This document shows, piece by piece, positions 36,001-48,756 of a DNA stretch of 64,000 nucleotides. The notes under the pieces were generated by a model. That model was not told the origin of the DNA. It worked only from the letters and a program-made list of their open reading frames with translations, and searched no databases. The position numbers and the translations under genes were made by a program. The stretch lies in the NCBI RefSeq assembly GCF_030272615.1, contig NC_081412.1:543076335-543140334 (forward strand), read 5' to 3'. The DNA is from Cryptomeria japonica (lineage: Eukaryota; Streptophyta; Pinopsida; Cupressales; Cupressaceae). How positions within the stretch are numbered: the stretch's first letter is position 1; each line of letters begins with the position of its first letter.

Positions 36001-38252
36001 GTCAAAGTGTTATAAGAAAATTTTATTATGTGAAAGAGTCATTTATCAGATATATAAATATTTATTTATTTATTAAAAATTTAATTTAAATTTAAAAATA
36101 ATTGTAATTAATAAATTATACTTATTTTTTAAAATATTATTGTGAATTAGTTTAAATCTGAATTTAGGTTTTTTTATGTTGTGTTGGGGTGTTCTATCAT
36201 TAAGTTATTGATCTATTTTCTGTTTAGATCATTTGTAGTTTAGGTGTGGCTCATTTTCGTACAGCTCTCTTAGGTTACTATGTAGATGCCCAAGGATTCC
36301 ATCCTTGCTAAGCTTTGATACCATGTTAAAAAAATTTATAGATTAATTAAGATACCAACTAAGATACCAACTAAGTTAGTGACTAATCCATCTTTGATCC
36401 ATGTGCAGTTCATTTTGTTACCATCTTTTTGGTTATCTACGATTGTTGTTAAATTAATGATATTATTAAAATGTATAGCTTTTTAATGAGTTCAAATGTC
36501 TTTTTAATTGTAGATGCATATTTCAAGTGTAAATAATGTGTATTACAATTGCTTCTATTTTTGCTATATAAAAATTTATATTTGTTTTGTATATCACACC
36601 TAGGGGAAGAGGACCAGCTACCGCCCATGTTCCAATGACCGTTCACTCCTTGTGCACCCAACCCCCCAATTACCAACATGAAAAAAAAAATTTAAAAATG
36701 ATAACTAAAATTCTATTAATAAACTTCACATGTACCGTTTAAAATCTATGAATGCAGGAAATTAACTATAACAACTACTGATGCTTCCCATAACATGCTA
36801 TACTTCTATATCATGTTGTCTAACAGCTTCCTATAAGATGTTTCTCCCACACATTAGATGTCTGATATAACAACTTTAATGTATTTCCTATCAATTTGCT
36901 GGATCACTTGCAAGTTCTTATTATGGCATCCCGTTGACGTCGTGATCTCCCTTCACCCTAGCCAAAAATTTGTTTAAATTATTAAAAATATTGATTTCAA
37001 ACGCCTTCTCCTAGATCGGAACCGAGGTGACAATTTGCAAGCTAAATTGAAATTAAAGTCCAATAACACAGTAGAGAAAAACAATTTTGTCAATATTTTA
37101 GTGGAAAAATGTCCAACTTAACCTATCAACATCCATACAGCATACGAAGCTTTCCAATTTTTCTGATTGAATTATTTAATCTTTTAACATGCAGGTTCTC
37201 TTTTTCCACACTCTTCAAGACTCAGAGTAAGAAGATTCTATCCCTTTCTTTTCATTGCAGATGGTCAAACTATAGTGCAATTTACAATGCTTTCAAATTC
37301 TAAATTAATTTTGTGGATTACGCAGGGGAGAGGATTGTGAGCAGTCTGGGCAAAGCAGTGTTGATAATTTGGTTTTTTGTAGTTTTTGTGTTAGCGTCTA
37401 GTTACACCGCCAGCCTGTCGTCAATGCTTACCGAGAGGGAAATTGTACCAAAGTTTGAAAGCCTTGAATCCCTCATCGTCCAAAATTTGCCAATCGGGTA
37501 TCACCGGGGATCTTTCATAGACAAGTTTTTGGAAAAGCAGTTGGGTGTGAACAAAAGTTTGCTTCGCCCATACTCATCTGTACAAGAGTACACAATTGCA
37601 CTGAAGAAGGGACCCACCAACGGAGGGGTAGCTGCCATATTTGACGATCAAACTATTTCTCAAAACACATTTCTATCAACAGGATGCAATGCCTATGCCA
37701 AAATTGGTCCTACGTACAGAACAGGAGGCTTCGCATTTGTAAATCTCTAAACTTACCTCCAAATCCCAGATTTATCTAATTCACAAATCGTATGATTGAT
37801 TCCAATTGTGTGTACAGGTGTTTCCAAAGGGGTCTCCGCTGGTTTCAGACATTTCCAAGGCTATATTAAATCTCTCAGAAAGCACAGAGATGCAGGAAAT
37901 TAGGAAAAGGTGGTTCAATTCAAGTGAAAGCAAATGCAAGGCAGAGTCTGGCGGACTGGAATCAAACAGATTGAGCCTCAACAACTTTTGGGGCGTATTT
38001 TTGCTGACAGGATGTGTGTCATTTCTCAGCCTCGTCTTCTATATCTGTCGCCTACTTTACCGATTTGTACACAGAATTGATAATTCATCTCATGTTAAAT
38101 CCGTCTGCGCCCGATTGCGAACGTTTGCTAGCTATGCAGACCAGAAGGACGTCCCGCCACCAAAAAGAAAGAGATGTGAGACAGCCATTTCGTCAAATGG
38201 AAGCGCCGCCTCCAATTCCTTTCCAATCACTGTTTCAGCAGCACAGATATAA
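33036..38252 (+). CDS. GLR: Glutamate receptor-like (GLR) ligand-gated cation channel, five exons
   Basis: Exons fitted by family alignment and splice signals: 33036-33312, 33447-34762, 34849-35164 (end uncertain), 37326-37738, 37818-38252, giving 918 residues, the usual GLR length. A hydrophobic leader (about 1-29) precedes the amino-terminal ANF-receptor domain (about 35-430). The ligand-binding halves are S1, from KLKIAVPWELGF at about 452 to the FTQPYTETGL motif at 552-561, and S2, from about residue 670 to 820. M1 is at about 587-605, the pore loop at about 622-636 and M3 with SSYTASLSSM at about 660-670. M4 is FWGVFLLTGCVSFLSLVFYI at about 831-850, before a basic cytoplasmic tail. It would act as an amino-acid-gated, Ca2+-permeable channel in plasma or internal membranes. 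Oddities: the pore reads WYFSCSLSLCFYG where relatives have W-FSFSTLFFAH, and exon 3 lacks a strong GT donor at the expected end. Outside this junction the exons hold no stop or frameshift. Clade unassigned. Confidence 0.85.
33313..33446 (+). other. GLR intron 1
   Basis: 134 bases, GT (CTGCAG|GTAATA) to AG (TTGCAG|CATTGG), phase 1. Joining gives GASA-A-LDLLRKG, as expected for the family. Confidence 0.8.
34763..34848 (+). other. GLR intron 2
   Basis: 86 bases, CCAG|GTCAGT to GAAGCAG|AAATTT, phase 0. Joining restores VYLQ-KFDAVVGN. Confidence 0.8.
35165..37325 (+). other. GLR intron 3 (about 2.16 kb, non-consensus donor)
   Basis: The acceptor is clear (ATTACGCAG|GGGAGAGG) and needs a phase-1 donor. 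The position giving the best protein fit is TCTATG|GCATTA (GC-AG type, end 35164). A GT alternative is CTCTTT|GTTTCT (end 35155), which loses three residues. The intron is far longer than the others and AT-rich. It includes two CACGTAGTTCCC strings (35347-35358 and 35386-35397). No transposon is recognised in it. Confidence 0.55.
37739..37817 (+). other. GLR intron 4
   Basis: 79 bases, GCATTT|GTAAAT to GTACAG|GTGTTT, phase 0. Joining gives GGFAF-VFPKGSPLV. Confidence 0.8.
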
Positions 38253-38399
38253 GCGGCACTCCATATCAACTGAAACAATAATTGACCACAAAGAGTGCAG
38301 TACTACTACTGATACAATAATTGGTAAGTCAAGCTCACTGTGATTATTTAGGTATGCAATACCTGTATGTTAATTCCCTTTTTATAATTAAACCTTTAA

Positions 38400-38508
38400 T
38401 AATGAAATATTCATAAATAGAATTCTATAAATGTTCATAAATAGATACATCCTTCCTAAGCTTTATACATAATGAAATATTCATAAATAGAATTCTATAA
38501 ATGTTCAT
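38400..38508. repeat. Direct repeat downstream of GLR, 70-base period
   Basis: AATGAAATATTCATAAATAG plus the next 18 bases occurs at 38401-38438 and again at 38471-38508. It lies in the likely 3' UTR or just beyond it. Confidence 0.8.
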
Positions 38509-41500
38509 TACGAATTAAATAATCTTCAAGTCTTTCAGATTTGAAAATTAGTTTAATGATATTCTTTCAATCTAATATCGTTATTGGCATGCAGCCATGA
38601 TATTGACAGCTATTTTTATAATGGACAAGTCATTTGTAGAAGAATTAAACATCCAATCAAATTTAAAGACATGCACAATATGTTGAAGTTAAAGGAAACT
38701 AATGTTATGTAAGAAAATGTATGAATTCAACTACTGTTAGATTTTATACCTAATTTAATTGTTCTATCTACTAAAATTAGCATCATTTTCATTTTGTTAT
38801 TGTAGAGGGAAATCTTGAGAAAAATAATTTCATTTTTTAATCTTTCGATTGAATTTCGCTACTAACGAATCTAAGAGCTACTATAACTTGTTGAGCCTAA
38901 AAGTTTTGGCAAGTGGCAAAATCTTATAAACTCTAAGTTAATTTGTAATGTTCCCTATCTATATATGTTTGTTTCTTTTGTAAGTGCTAGCCTCAAAATC
39001 ATCTTAAGTTTAGGAATAGAATGCAAAAGATTAAAGCCATAATAAACCATCATTCTAAATCAATAGAAATACCTTTAGATTGAGCATAAAGATGATTAAG
39101 TCAAATTCTTACATTCACTTGCCAAAGAAAAATATCTCCTTTATTTTCTCATGGGTATGAGTGATGTATTTGTTCTTTGAATTATTCAAGACCTTGATAG
39201 TATATACTTATAACATGCATGTTTTATGTGTGCTCTTGATGTGTTATGTGGACATACGAGTGTAAGCATGGGGAGAGATAAAGGAGTTGAGGGATTGAGT
39301 TATAGGTGTTTGAATAAAGATAAGAATGGTTGAAATTAAATGATGGATGGATGACATAGATTAAATGAGACATTCTTGGGGCATTGGATCATGTAGAAGA
39401 GGAAATATGATTTGCCCACATTTAAACCCAAGTGAACAATGACGCAAACTCAATTTTTTTGACAAAATAATATAAAATATAATAAAATCTATCTATTAAT
39501 AAATATACACATGGTGACAAAGCATAACTATCTAGAAGGTTGGGAAAGGAGAAATCTAACATGGATGTGAGAGAATCCCTCCCACACACACTAATAATGG
39601 TGGCAACCCAATAGGTGTAGGTGTATAAAAAAGACACCCTTAAGGGAGAGTTCTTTTCGCAACTTCCTTGTACGATTCATTATATGATTTATGTAACACC
39701 CCACCATCAACATAAGACAAATGCTAAAATCTTTGAATAAAAAAATTATCTTAATGACGAAATTATTTCATTGTTTTATAAATAAAGGTTAATCCTTTCA
39801 ATTTGCAATCATCTTTCACTGGTTCCTTTTTTAGATGGACTGAGACACCTAGTGCCATAATCTTAGTGGTCTAGGGCACCCAAAACCATAGTTATAGTGG
39901 ACTAAGGTACCCAATTCCATAGTCTCTCCAAAAGGGGCCCAAATTTAAACATTTGCAAGTCAATTTTTGCCATTCATTATCCAATCCTGATATTTTCACT
40001 TGATCGTTGGAAGTTAACTTATAGTCAAAAATACCTTGTGAACCCTATATAAAGGAATAATTTCTCATAAATAATTTACCTTCTATGAGTTCCTATTCAT
40101 TGAGAAAAGTATCATTGAGCAAGTGCCTTCATATTTGAGCATTATGGAGAAACAAGATAGAACAACCTACATGCAAGTATATGTTTTCATGATTGATCTT
40201 GTTATTCCTTGTCATGTCTTGTTATTGCATCAAAACTTAAATGACATATCTAAAGAGAATTACATCACTACATTTATCAATTCTTAAGGTAATATTACTT
40301 TGATTTAGCATTTCAATACTGGTTTAGCATCTATCCTACCAAGGGTAAGCTCTCTTTCTCATCATTATAGTTGTACTGAAGGTGGAAACATCAACATGGA
40401 CTTTGAATTAGGAAAGCCTTTATACAACACAACATATTTTCCTTTTATGCATTTAGGTTACAAATTGAAGAGTTAAAAGTTGCAAACTTGTGTAGAGTAG
40501 ATTGAGATGCATAGTTTCAGACTTTAATAGGTGAAAACCCTTAGACTATGCCAATTTTATCACTTGATTGACACTTTAAAGTTGGAATTTGGAGGTAAAT
40601 ATCAATATAGTCTATATATCTATAATTTGAAGCCTTAGCAAACACAGACACCTCCAAGTCTATGGTTACTAGCTCACTAGACCAACACTTTTAGCTATAG
40701 ATTTCAATAACAGTTTTTTCTTTGCGTCTCATTTCTTGATATGTACTTTTATGTATTCTTTGTGTTCTATATCAATTTTTTGATGTTGAACCTTATCAAT
40801 TTTGCATCAATTTATGTAGATGCTATCTCTTCATATCAAATTATGTCCAATCATATTAAACATTAAAAAAGAGAAAATAATAATTCACAACATACAACAA
40901 TCCTTTAGGCATAAAGTTTGATCTTGGTGGCTATTTCCTCGCATGAATGATATTGATTTAGATCCTAGTTTATATCTCTAGGCTAGGACTCCATTTTCCC
41001 ATCATTTTACACCACTAATTAGGATGAAGGTGTATTTACCTACATAGTTAAACCTAAAAATAAATAAGATTACTCTCTACCATATCATTATATCATCTAT
41101 TATTGAATTCATATGCTATTATTTGATTATTGGAGGTCACTTCATCAAAGTGGTCTACTATATTTATGATCTTTGCATTTATTTCCAAGATATTATAACA
41201 ATTTTAAAAGTACATTATGAAATATTTATTCATCTATTCTTTGTATTTTGTGGGAAATGTGAATTTTAAATATAGTATAAGTTGTCAATGGTGCATGTAA
41301 GGCTAAAATTATTTCTATTTAATTTAACATATATTGTCTTTTCTTTTTGCTCATTTTCTTATTTTTTTCTAAGAAATATAAGTGGTTTTATATCTTTAAA
41401 TTCTATTTAGGGTTTCATTATTTTTTCCCTTTTTGTACATTTAAATAAAACTAATAATAGAGAGGGAGATACTTTTCTCAATTATTGCAAGTACATGTCA

Positions 41501-42123
41501 CTACTGATTGGACAATTAATAAGAATACACACAAAATTAACATGAATCTATTCACTTGTTAATATTTTGTGAACCCAATCCTTCTAAAAGTGTGAGATAA
41601 GAGAACATAAGCACAATATGAGCTAAAAAATTCTCCAACAGTTTTTATAGACACCATAATACTTACGATATCATTATATATCAAAGATCAAGTTGAGCTA
41701 GTGTAATTATGGAAATTACATGTATTTTATAATTTTAACACTCATATTAGAATTTATCTCACGTAGCATGCTCTTAGGTTCATTCAAACATATCATACCC
41801 ATTTTCTTACTCTTGCTAATTAGATAAAGAAAAAGAGGGCCCAAAGCCTTATATAATAGCCAACCAGGTGGACAAGATGGAGGAATTCACAAGTAGTGAG
41901 ACCACCAAAACCAAAATAGAGGAGACCCTTTTATGAAAGAGAGGCTTTTGATTGGAGCCACAAACTAGTGGTCACATGGGTCTCAAACCCATAAAAGCTT
42001 TATATTTTTAGAATTGAGGGGTTTAAGAAGGTAACTTGAACCATCTTCAAAAAAATAAAAATGTTTGCACAGAAATAAAGCAGCCAAGGTAGCATTAAAT
42101 AATAATGTATTATGAAAGGATTC
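38509..42123. other. AT-rich intergenic DNA
   Basis: No gene, LTR or LINE motif recognised over about 3.6 kb. Open frames are short and without domains. Confidence 0.5.
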
Positions 42124-42430
42124 TTGCAACCTTTACCTAAAGTATCACCTTGAAAAATATCTCACAAATAACTAGTTTTGGAAGGTACGGAAAAACCATG
42201 CAACAATAGAATCACCTAGCCATTTCATAAAAAAACACTGAACAAGATAGTCAAATAATGGACTAGAACAAAAGAAACCAATAAGTTTTGGCAGGCTCTC
42301 TAAAACCTTTTACTAGTAGGATCACCTTGAACAAAGATCTTCTTTGACAAGGAAAATAAATATTTAAAAAGAACCTAGTTTGGAAGGCACCCAGAAACCT
42401 TGAAACAACAAAATCACCTTTTAGGATAAA
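42124..42430. repeat. Degenerate repeats of about 110 bases
   Basis: A phrase of the type TTTGGAAGGYAC...AAACCNTGNAACAAYANAATCACCT recurs near 42174, 42286 and 42388, with a partial copy near 42124. The copies differ at many positions. No protein is recognised on either strand. Confidence 0.45.
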
Positions 42431-42520
42431 AGTCCTACCAAGCTACAAAGCTAGAACCCCATCAGGATCTACAACAGGGTCAACCTAAAGGTTGGAAGAA
42501 GTAGTAACCCTCTAGAACAT

Positions 42521-42690
42521 GACCATCATCAAACCCACCTCCATAGGGCACACACTAGCATAGGTAGAATGACCATTGGAACAAACTTGAGAATCTATCA
42601 AAGGGACCATAGTCAAACCCATCTCCACCATAGGGCACATACTAGTATATGTAGAGTCATCATTGAAATAAGGTCCCGAATCTAGCAAAG
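42521..42690. repeat. Tandem duplication of about 84 bases
   Basis: Unit 1 is 42521-42602 and unit 2 is 42605-42690. Both run from GACCAT..TCAAACCCA through CATAGGGCACA to CTA..CAAAG. On the minus strand an 87-codon open frame (42775-42512) covers both and shows the same internal repeat (STYTSMCPMVEMGL and STYASVCPMEVGL). It is unidentified. Confidence 0.6.
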
Positions 42691-42778
42691 GGTTCCAATT
42701 AACACACCCTAAAAGGATGAAACAAGAAATGAACAACCATCGATCATTAGGAAGCACAAAAGTTGAAACTCTCACTCC

Positions 42779-44047
42779 CTAGTTAGAAACAACTATGGTG
42801 CTAGAACTCATAGCCAAAATAGCCACATAGTAGTGGCCATAAAAGAAACTAAACATAGTAGGGATGTGAATAAATCCAAATTTAAGGAGACAAGAAACCT
42901 TAATCCCTAATAATAGAGTAATCCAAGATGGAAGAATGTAGATCCACACCAAGAAGAAATCAGTGGAGTAGAATTTGACCAAACCCAAGGCACCCATAAA
43001 ACGACATGCAGAAGCAACTAGACACACATAAAAATAAAATAAGTGAAGACTTGACCAAGAAAGAGGTAGAGCCAATGTAGCCCTCATCACCCATTCCATC
43101 CAGATCTCCATGATAAAAATATTTCTCCTCTCCAACCCCTTCTCCTCCATCTCTTGAAGCCCAAGCACCTTTGACTCCTTTGGTCAACCTTAAAGAATCA
43201 AGACCGAATCCAACATGGCTAAGAAAATGAACACAAAATATTGGAAATCACCAACTAAGATAAGTAAGAACAACCAATAGATCAATGAAGGAAGCTTGGA
43301 CAAGCTACGACTCCAACAAGTTACCCACAAACAAAGTGCCACTAGCCATGTGTAGGTAAAACTAGATGCCTCTAAGTACGAAACATGCTAGACATCGAAG
43401 GAGAAAGCACATAGGGAGAGAACCCATAACAACCATGGCCAAACCCACACCAACAATTGGACCCTCCCCATTGACATTGTCATCTTCATCCCCATCTCTG
43501 TCATTTCCTATGGCTTCAGAAACCCTCGCTCTTGTTTTTCTTCTTGTCTTCATCAATTATTTTTTTATTTCTCACTCTTGGTGTTAATATAGGATTTTGA
43601 AATTGTATTTTTATATTTCTTACATGAGTGAATAATTTTTTTGTTTTAACCCAATATCCTCTTATCATTTGAAGCCTTTTTGGCCTTGTTATACTTAGAA
43701 AAATGTTTGATGTATGAATATCCACATAATGGATTAACATCCTTTGATTTTTTAGATATAATATGTTGTTACCTAAACATGCACATATAATTAACATTGG
43801 ATCTATTTGATGAATCCCAACAACTTAATTTTTCCATGTCCCTTCATTTTCTAAAACTTCCCACTTTTGAGTCTCTATCTCACAAGCATTCTCAAGCTTT
43901 TCTTGAAATATTCTAGTTCATTCTTGATCATTTGAGTAATATATTTGTGAATTAAATATTATCTTCTATGAGTTTAAACTAACATTGATAGAATTATGGT
44001 AAAAAAGATACAAAAGAAAATCACACTTTACAATTTAAAAGCAACAA
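42779..44047. other. Intergenic DNA with unidentified minus-strand open frames
   Basis: A minus-strand frame at 43168-42779 (129 residues, hydrophobic) and one at 43556-43362 (acidic N-terminus) have no recognised domain. They may be a decayed gene or chance. Confidence 0.3.
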
Positions 44048-45100
44048 TAGAATCATTTTTGAGCAATTAAGAAGCGGGAGAAGGGAGCAAATTTGAATTT
44101 GAACTTAGGACAGGGCAGGAAACCCTATAATGGACAGGTGAACCAGGGAGCGGGCAAAACGGGCGGATCTCAGGACTGCCCTGAGTCTTCTGAGCCGAAT
44201 GGAAAGGATCCGGTGGTTGGGGATGGACAAGTTGGCGACAAGCCTCTCGATCTCGGTGGGGGGGGGGGGGGCTGGGAGAATCATGTGCTAGAGGCAGCCC
44301 AAGGAAGGGACCCAGTCATAGGGACATCGATTGTTCGTGGAATTCTTTGTTCGATGTCAAACCAATTGGTAATTCCTCGTTCCCTGTAGTGCGTAATATC
44401 TCAAAACCGGAAAAGGGAAGATTTTCTATTGAAGTTCCAGACCCAGTGATTTAGAAAAACATCAACCTTATGACTTTGACAATACTTGGCAATTTTTTGG
44501 GCCCTAGACTGAATATTGATGTTGTCAGGGCATTCGCTAAACGTAAATGGGCACTCAAAGGTTAGGTGGAGATAATGGTCATGTCGAAAGGTGCGTTGTC
44601 TTTGTCTTTTTCATGTGAAGAATACATGTCTAGGGTGCTTTGTGATGGCCCTTGGTTGATTGGAAAATGTGCGCTGGCTCTGCAAAAATGGTCCCCTTTG
44701 ATGGACCTAAATGAATCATTTTTTGTCCAATCTCCAGTCTGGGTCAAACTCCCGGGTCTGCCACTAGAGTTTTGGGTTGAAGATGTTTTCAAAGGAATCG
44801 CTAGTTCCTTTGGGGAGCTCTTATCTATGGACCCTATCACAATGGCTAGAAGAAGACTCACCTTTGCAAGGATTTGTGTGGGAGTCATGCAAAGAACAGA
44901 TATGCCATTATCTATTGAGATTAACTCTAGATTGGGGAAGTGGGTCCAACCATTGGAATATGAAAGAATCCCTTTTGCATGTTTTCACTACAAAAAATCG
45001 GGGCATACTGCTAAAAAATGCCCCCTGTAGGATGTCAAAGAGAAAGCGAAGAAAGACAAGACAACAAAATGGAAAGACAAAACTATTAAGAAATTAGTTG
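44048..45100 (+). pseudogene. LINE ORF1 with DUF4283-like domain and zinc knuckle
   Basis: A Gly/Asn-rich N-terminus (from 44093, MNLNLGQGRKPYNG) is followed by a decayed linker with a run of 12-13 G at about 44256-44270. A DUF4283-like domain then runs from about 44475 to 44950: LGNFLGPRLNIDVVRAFAKR, CDGPWLIGKCALALQKWSP, PVWVKLPGLPLEFW. It ends at 44970-45030 with a knuckle CFHYKKSGHTAKKC in which the second Cys is Tyr. This is the RNA-binding ORF1 type of plant L1 LINEs. Several stops are present. Confidence 0.75.
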
Positions 45101-45690
45101 TTGGAGGAGAAAAAAAAATTGATAGAAGAAGATCAGAGTGTCATCATCCCTGACACTTTTGGGAAACATAGGAACATCAATATGGAAAACCAAGAAAACC
45201 ATGTGGCTGAAGGAGGACGCATCTTTGAACTGCACCATGGAAAACACTAATAGGGATTTCCCTAGATTTGACTGAGGATGCCCAGAGGTGTTCGATTCTT
45301 TTAGGGATTTTGTAATCAGAATCACAACAGTCAGTTCAGATGGTGAAATCTAATTTCTAGCCCTCCCCCATGACTTAATTGCTTAATATAAGTGCAAAGT
45401 GGGCTGAGGAAGAAGCTTTCAAGTAGAAGGCATCCACCCAGAACAAACAAGAGGATGATATCCAAAATAATGAAGTTGCAAAACAAAAGAAAGGTCAAAA
45501 AAAGGGACCGAAGTCAACCCCCCAGGCTACCCTTGTCAAGACCAGAAACAGTAGTAAGGCCGACATGAGATTTATCCCCTCACCTCTTGGAAGAAGATCA
45601 ACAATCCAACTCAGAGATCAAGAGGCAAGCAAGAATATAGCAGATGGAACTCAGATGACCGTCCTTGAGGTATGTTCCCTAAAAAGTAAA
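45101..45690 (+). other. LINE linker between ORF1 domain and endonuclease
   Basis: Decayed Lys/Glu-rich coding-like sequence that joins ORF1 to ORF2; several stops. No separate domain is recognised. Confidence 0.45.
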
Positions 45691-46845
45691 TGAAAAATAT
45701 TTCATGGAATATTCATGGATTGAATAGTCCACATAAATAGGACGTTCTAAAAAATTTCATTAGAGAACATAGACCGGATATTGTTCTTATCCAAGAAACC
45801 AAAATGACAAAAGAGAAAGTTGAGAAGATTAAGCTTTTTAAGGATGGTGGGGTTTTGGGAGGTAGCTCTAATGGTGCTTCTAGGGGTATTGCCATTTTCT
45901 GGAATCTTAGGTGAGTTACAGGAGTGCCTATTAAGAAATATAATAACGTTGCTTTTATAAGGTTTCATCATTTAGGGAATAGTACCTCATGGCTCTTGAC
46001 TAATATTTATGCTCCTAATAATAGACTAGGCAGATGCAAATTTTGGAAGATGGAGGCTATCAGATCCCCTCTTAAGGATGAATGGTGGCTAGTTATGGGG
46101 GACTTCAATACCCCTCTCTGTGATAATAAGAAGTTTGGGGGCATCTCGTCTCAATTTGATAGTAGAATGGACCTGCTAAACTTTATTAATAACCAGGGTC
46201 TGCATGATATTAATCTTCAAGGGGCCAATTTTACCTGGACTAACCGAAGGACGGGGGGGAGGGGGAAGATCTTATTCAATTCAAATTAGACAGGGCCCTT
46301 ATCTCAAATGGTTGGTTTAGCCACTATCAGAGCTCGTTGTTGTCTATTTCACAGATTGTTTTGGACCACTTTCCTATGCTTTTTATGGCATAGAATATAA
46401 GCAAAAAAATAAATTTCACTTTTAGATTTTAAAGGATGTGGCTGGATCATCCTAACATTGAGATGGCCATTGAGGATTGGTGGTCGATTGATGTCAAAGG
46501 TACCACTATGTATATAATGGTTAAAAAATTAAGGCATGTGAAAGATAATATTAAGAAATGGAACAAGGAAGTTTTTGGGGATTTATTTGCTGCTAAGTCC
46601 AAAACCCAGCTTGAGCTAAAGGAAATCCTGGAAAAAATATAGGCGAGCAAATATAATGAGGTTTCTATCAGAGAGGAAAATGAAGTTCTTGTAAAGTATC
46701 ATGAGATCATCAGAAGGGAAGAAAAGTTTTGGAAAAAACAGTCCCAATCTCTTTGGATTAAAGTCAGGGATAGAAATACCAAGTTCTTCCATATGACTGC
46801 TATGAAACACAAGGTTGCTAAGAAGATTTCTAAATTAAGGATTGG
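45691..46845 (+). pseudogene. LINE ORF2, endonuclease and linker; cut at the start of reverse transcriptase
   Basis: AP-endonuclease motifs appear in order: NISWNIHGLNSP (45694), IVLIQETKM (45781), GIAIFWN, WLLTNIYAPNN (45995), WWLVMGDFN (46085) and NFTWTNRR (46229). After two frameshifts the linker follows (46500-46830), ending FFHMTAMKHKVAKKISK. The LINE stops at 46845, where an LTR begins; its reverse transcriptase half would lie beyond the inserted element and outside the window. The endonuclease would nick target DNA for priming. Confidence 0.8.
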
Positions 46846-47252
46846 TGTTGTAGAAATATAGATCTGACCACTTTCTTAAATAAATATTTAATATTTATTT
46901 TAACCCCATCCCTCCTATTAATTAAATTTTATTCAATTCATTTCTTCATTCTCATCTATTTGATTAAATGAATTACTCAATTTATTTAATTAAATTCACC
47001 TAAATGTTTTCTAGCCTTTAATTAAATAAATCACTTTATTTAATTAAATCTCCTTTCTCTCTTTTTAATTAGATTTACATTTAATTAAATTAATCCTTGC
47101 AAATAAATAAATATAATTTATTTATTAAATCCCCCACTTGTATTTATGCAAGTTGCATCTATTTTAGTTAAAATAAAACATTTTATTTTAATTAAAATCC
47201 TATTTTCCCTCACCCACTTGCATTTTCCTACATCTCCCACTTGCCTCCTAAA
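46846..47252 (+). repeat. Left part of the Athila-like 5' LTR
   Basis: Starts TGTTGTAGAAATATAG directly after the LINE. Rich in TTAATTAAAT strings. It ends at the Copia target duplication CTAAA (47248-47252). Confidence 0.6.
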
Positions 47253-48756
47253 TGATAGTTTTGATACTTAATATAAGTACATATCCAATAGCCAACAAGA
47301 TGAGAGGGGGGGAGGGGGTGAATCATACAAACTTAATCATCCATAAAAACATCAGATTCAACCTCGGTAACATATATATCAGTCATATAACAAAAAACTG
47401 TCAAACATGCAAATTCAAAAGCATATGAACAATATAAACCTCATAACACTAGATTTAACGTGGAAACCCAAATAGGGAAAAACCACTGTGGGATTTCAGA
47501 CCCACTAAGAAATATACTCTTCTAGAGTATGCTCGGTTAAAAGCAAATCCTGTTAAAGATTACAAACACATTGCTAGATGTGACCCAGTTAAGGGATTTC
47601 CCTCAGATCTGTTAGGATCTTCACTTTGTTAGAAGTGACCTTGTCAAAGGATTTCAAACACTCAATCAGAATGTCACCTTGTTAGAGGATTTACATATAA
47701 GACTGTTAAGTCCACTCGGTTAAGAGATTTCCTCTCACTTTCACAAAATAACAGTAATACAATCTATTTGCAACTTCACATCTAAAATTCTAAAGCAGAT
47801 TCCTATTTGTTCAATACAATCTAGACATAGAACTAATCTTGTCTATCTGTTGGGCATCAATGCTTTGTTATTCTAACAAGTCTTCAAGCTTTTGTGCTCG
47901 GTAATCACTATGTAGCATCCTTGTGCATACACTTGCCTGCATACATTGTTTATCAACAATTTCTTATTTATAAACAATCTTCTAACCGCTTAATCTCCTT
48001 GATCACATATCCGATGATCAATCATAGCCATCAGATCTTAAATCTTGTCCAGGTTCATTGTATCTTTCTATCTAAAAATGTTTTACCCCACCTTGGAACT
48101 TGCACATTCACCTTGGAACTTGTGTTAGGGTAATGCGGTTCAATCTGAGCTATAGATCTTCTTGCTGACTTTCCATTCCCTTAGATTCGTTTAACAAACT
48201 TCTTTACGGCTTGCCAATCATTGATCCGCTCCATCTCATCAGCTTCTTTCATGAAATATCACATGCAAACATTTAATGCATTCTGTTATAGCTCGGTTAC
48301 AACTCGGTGAATACTAAACTTCACTCGGTAAACATTTTGTCTTCATTAACCGACTGCAATAACCTTAGGGTTTACCGACTAGGTTCCTTAGGGTTTACCG
48401 ACTAGGTTCATTGCTTGATAACATAGTATAGTATTAACCTTTACATTTTACACCATATGTATGATGTTAAAACATTCTAAAACATCAAGATCTCATCATT
48501 GTCTAACTCGATAGCAGTTGCCCACTGAATATCTTATCCCCTTATTCATCATATTCTTTCTTGTGTCTTTACCAACTACTTTATAATCTTCATATCATAT
48601 TTCTCAAGATACGGCAACATCATGCTGAATTAGAAAATCAATTTCTTGACATCAAGGACAAAATAATAATATCAGGATAGTAAAACATCTTTAATCAGTT
48701 ATGTCCATAATCATCAACAACCTTCTCAATATCCTTATAATGTAATATTGCCAACA
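47253..48756 (-). repeat. 3' LTR of Copia element 1
   Basis: 1,504 bases (plus-strand ends TGATAGTT...GCCAACA). Compared with the other LTR it has a 20-base duplication (around 48091-48122) and a 23-base duplication (48363-48385 and 48386-48408) that doubles an ACCGACT site. It contains the GTGGG...CCCAC stem at 47488-47505, a GTTA-motif array at 47536-47725, and a TATA candidate on the minus strand (47965-47972). Confidence 0.9.

Noticed and set aside
38509-42123. Search for a tRNA, rRNA, CRISPR or operon-like feature
   Set aside because: Nothing found; the window is plant-like and no RNA gene motif could be supported by eye.
47894-48133. Open frame inside the Copia 1 LTR, with a similar one at 54133-54387
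   Set aside because: The pair exists because the LTRs are duplicates; no domain and no conserved end.
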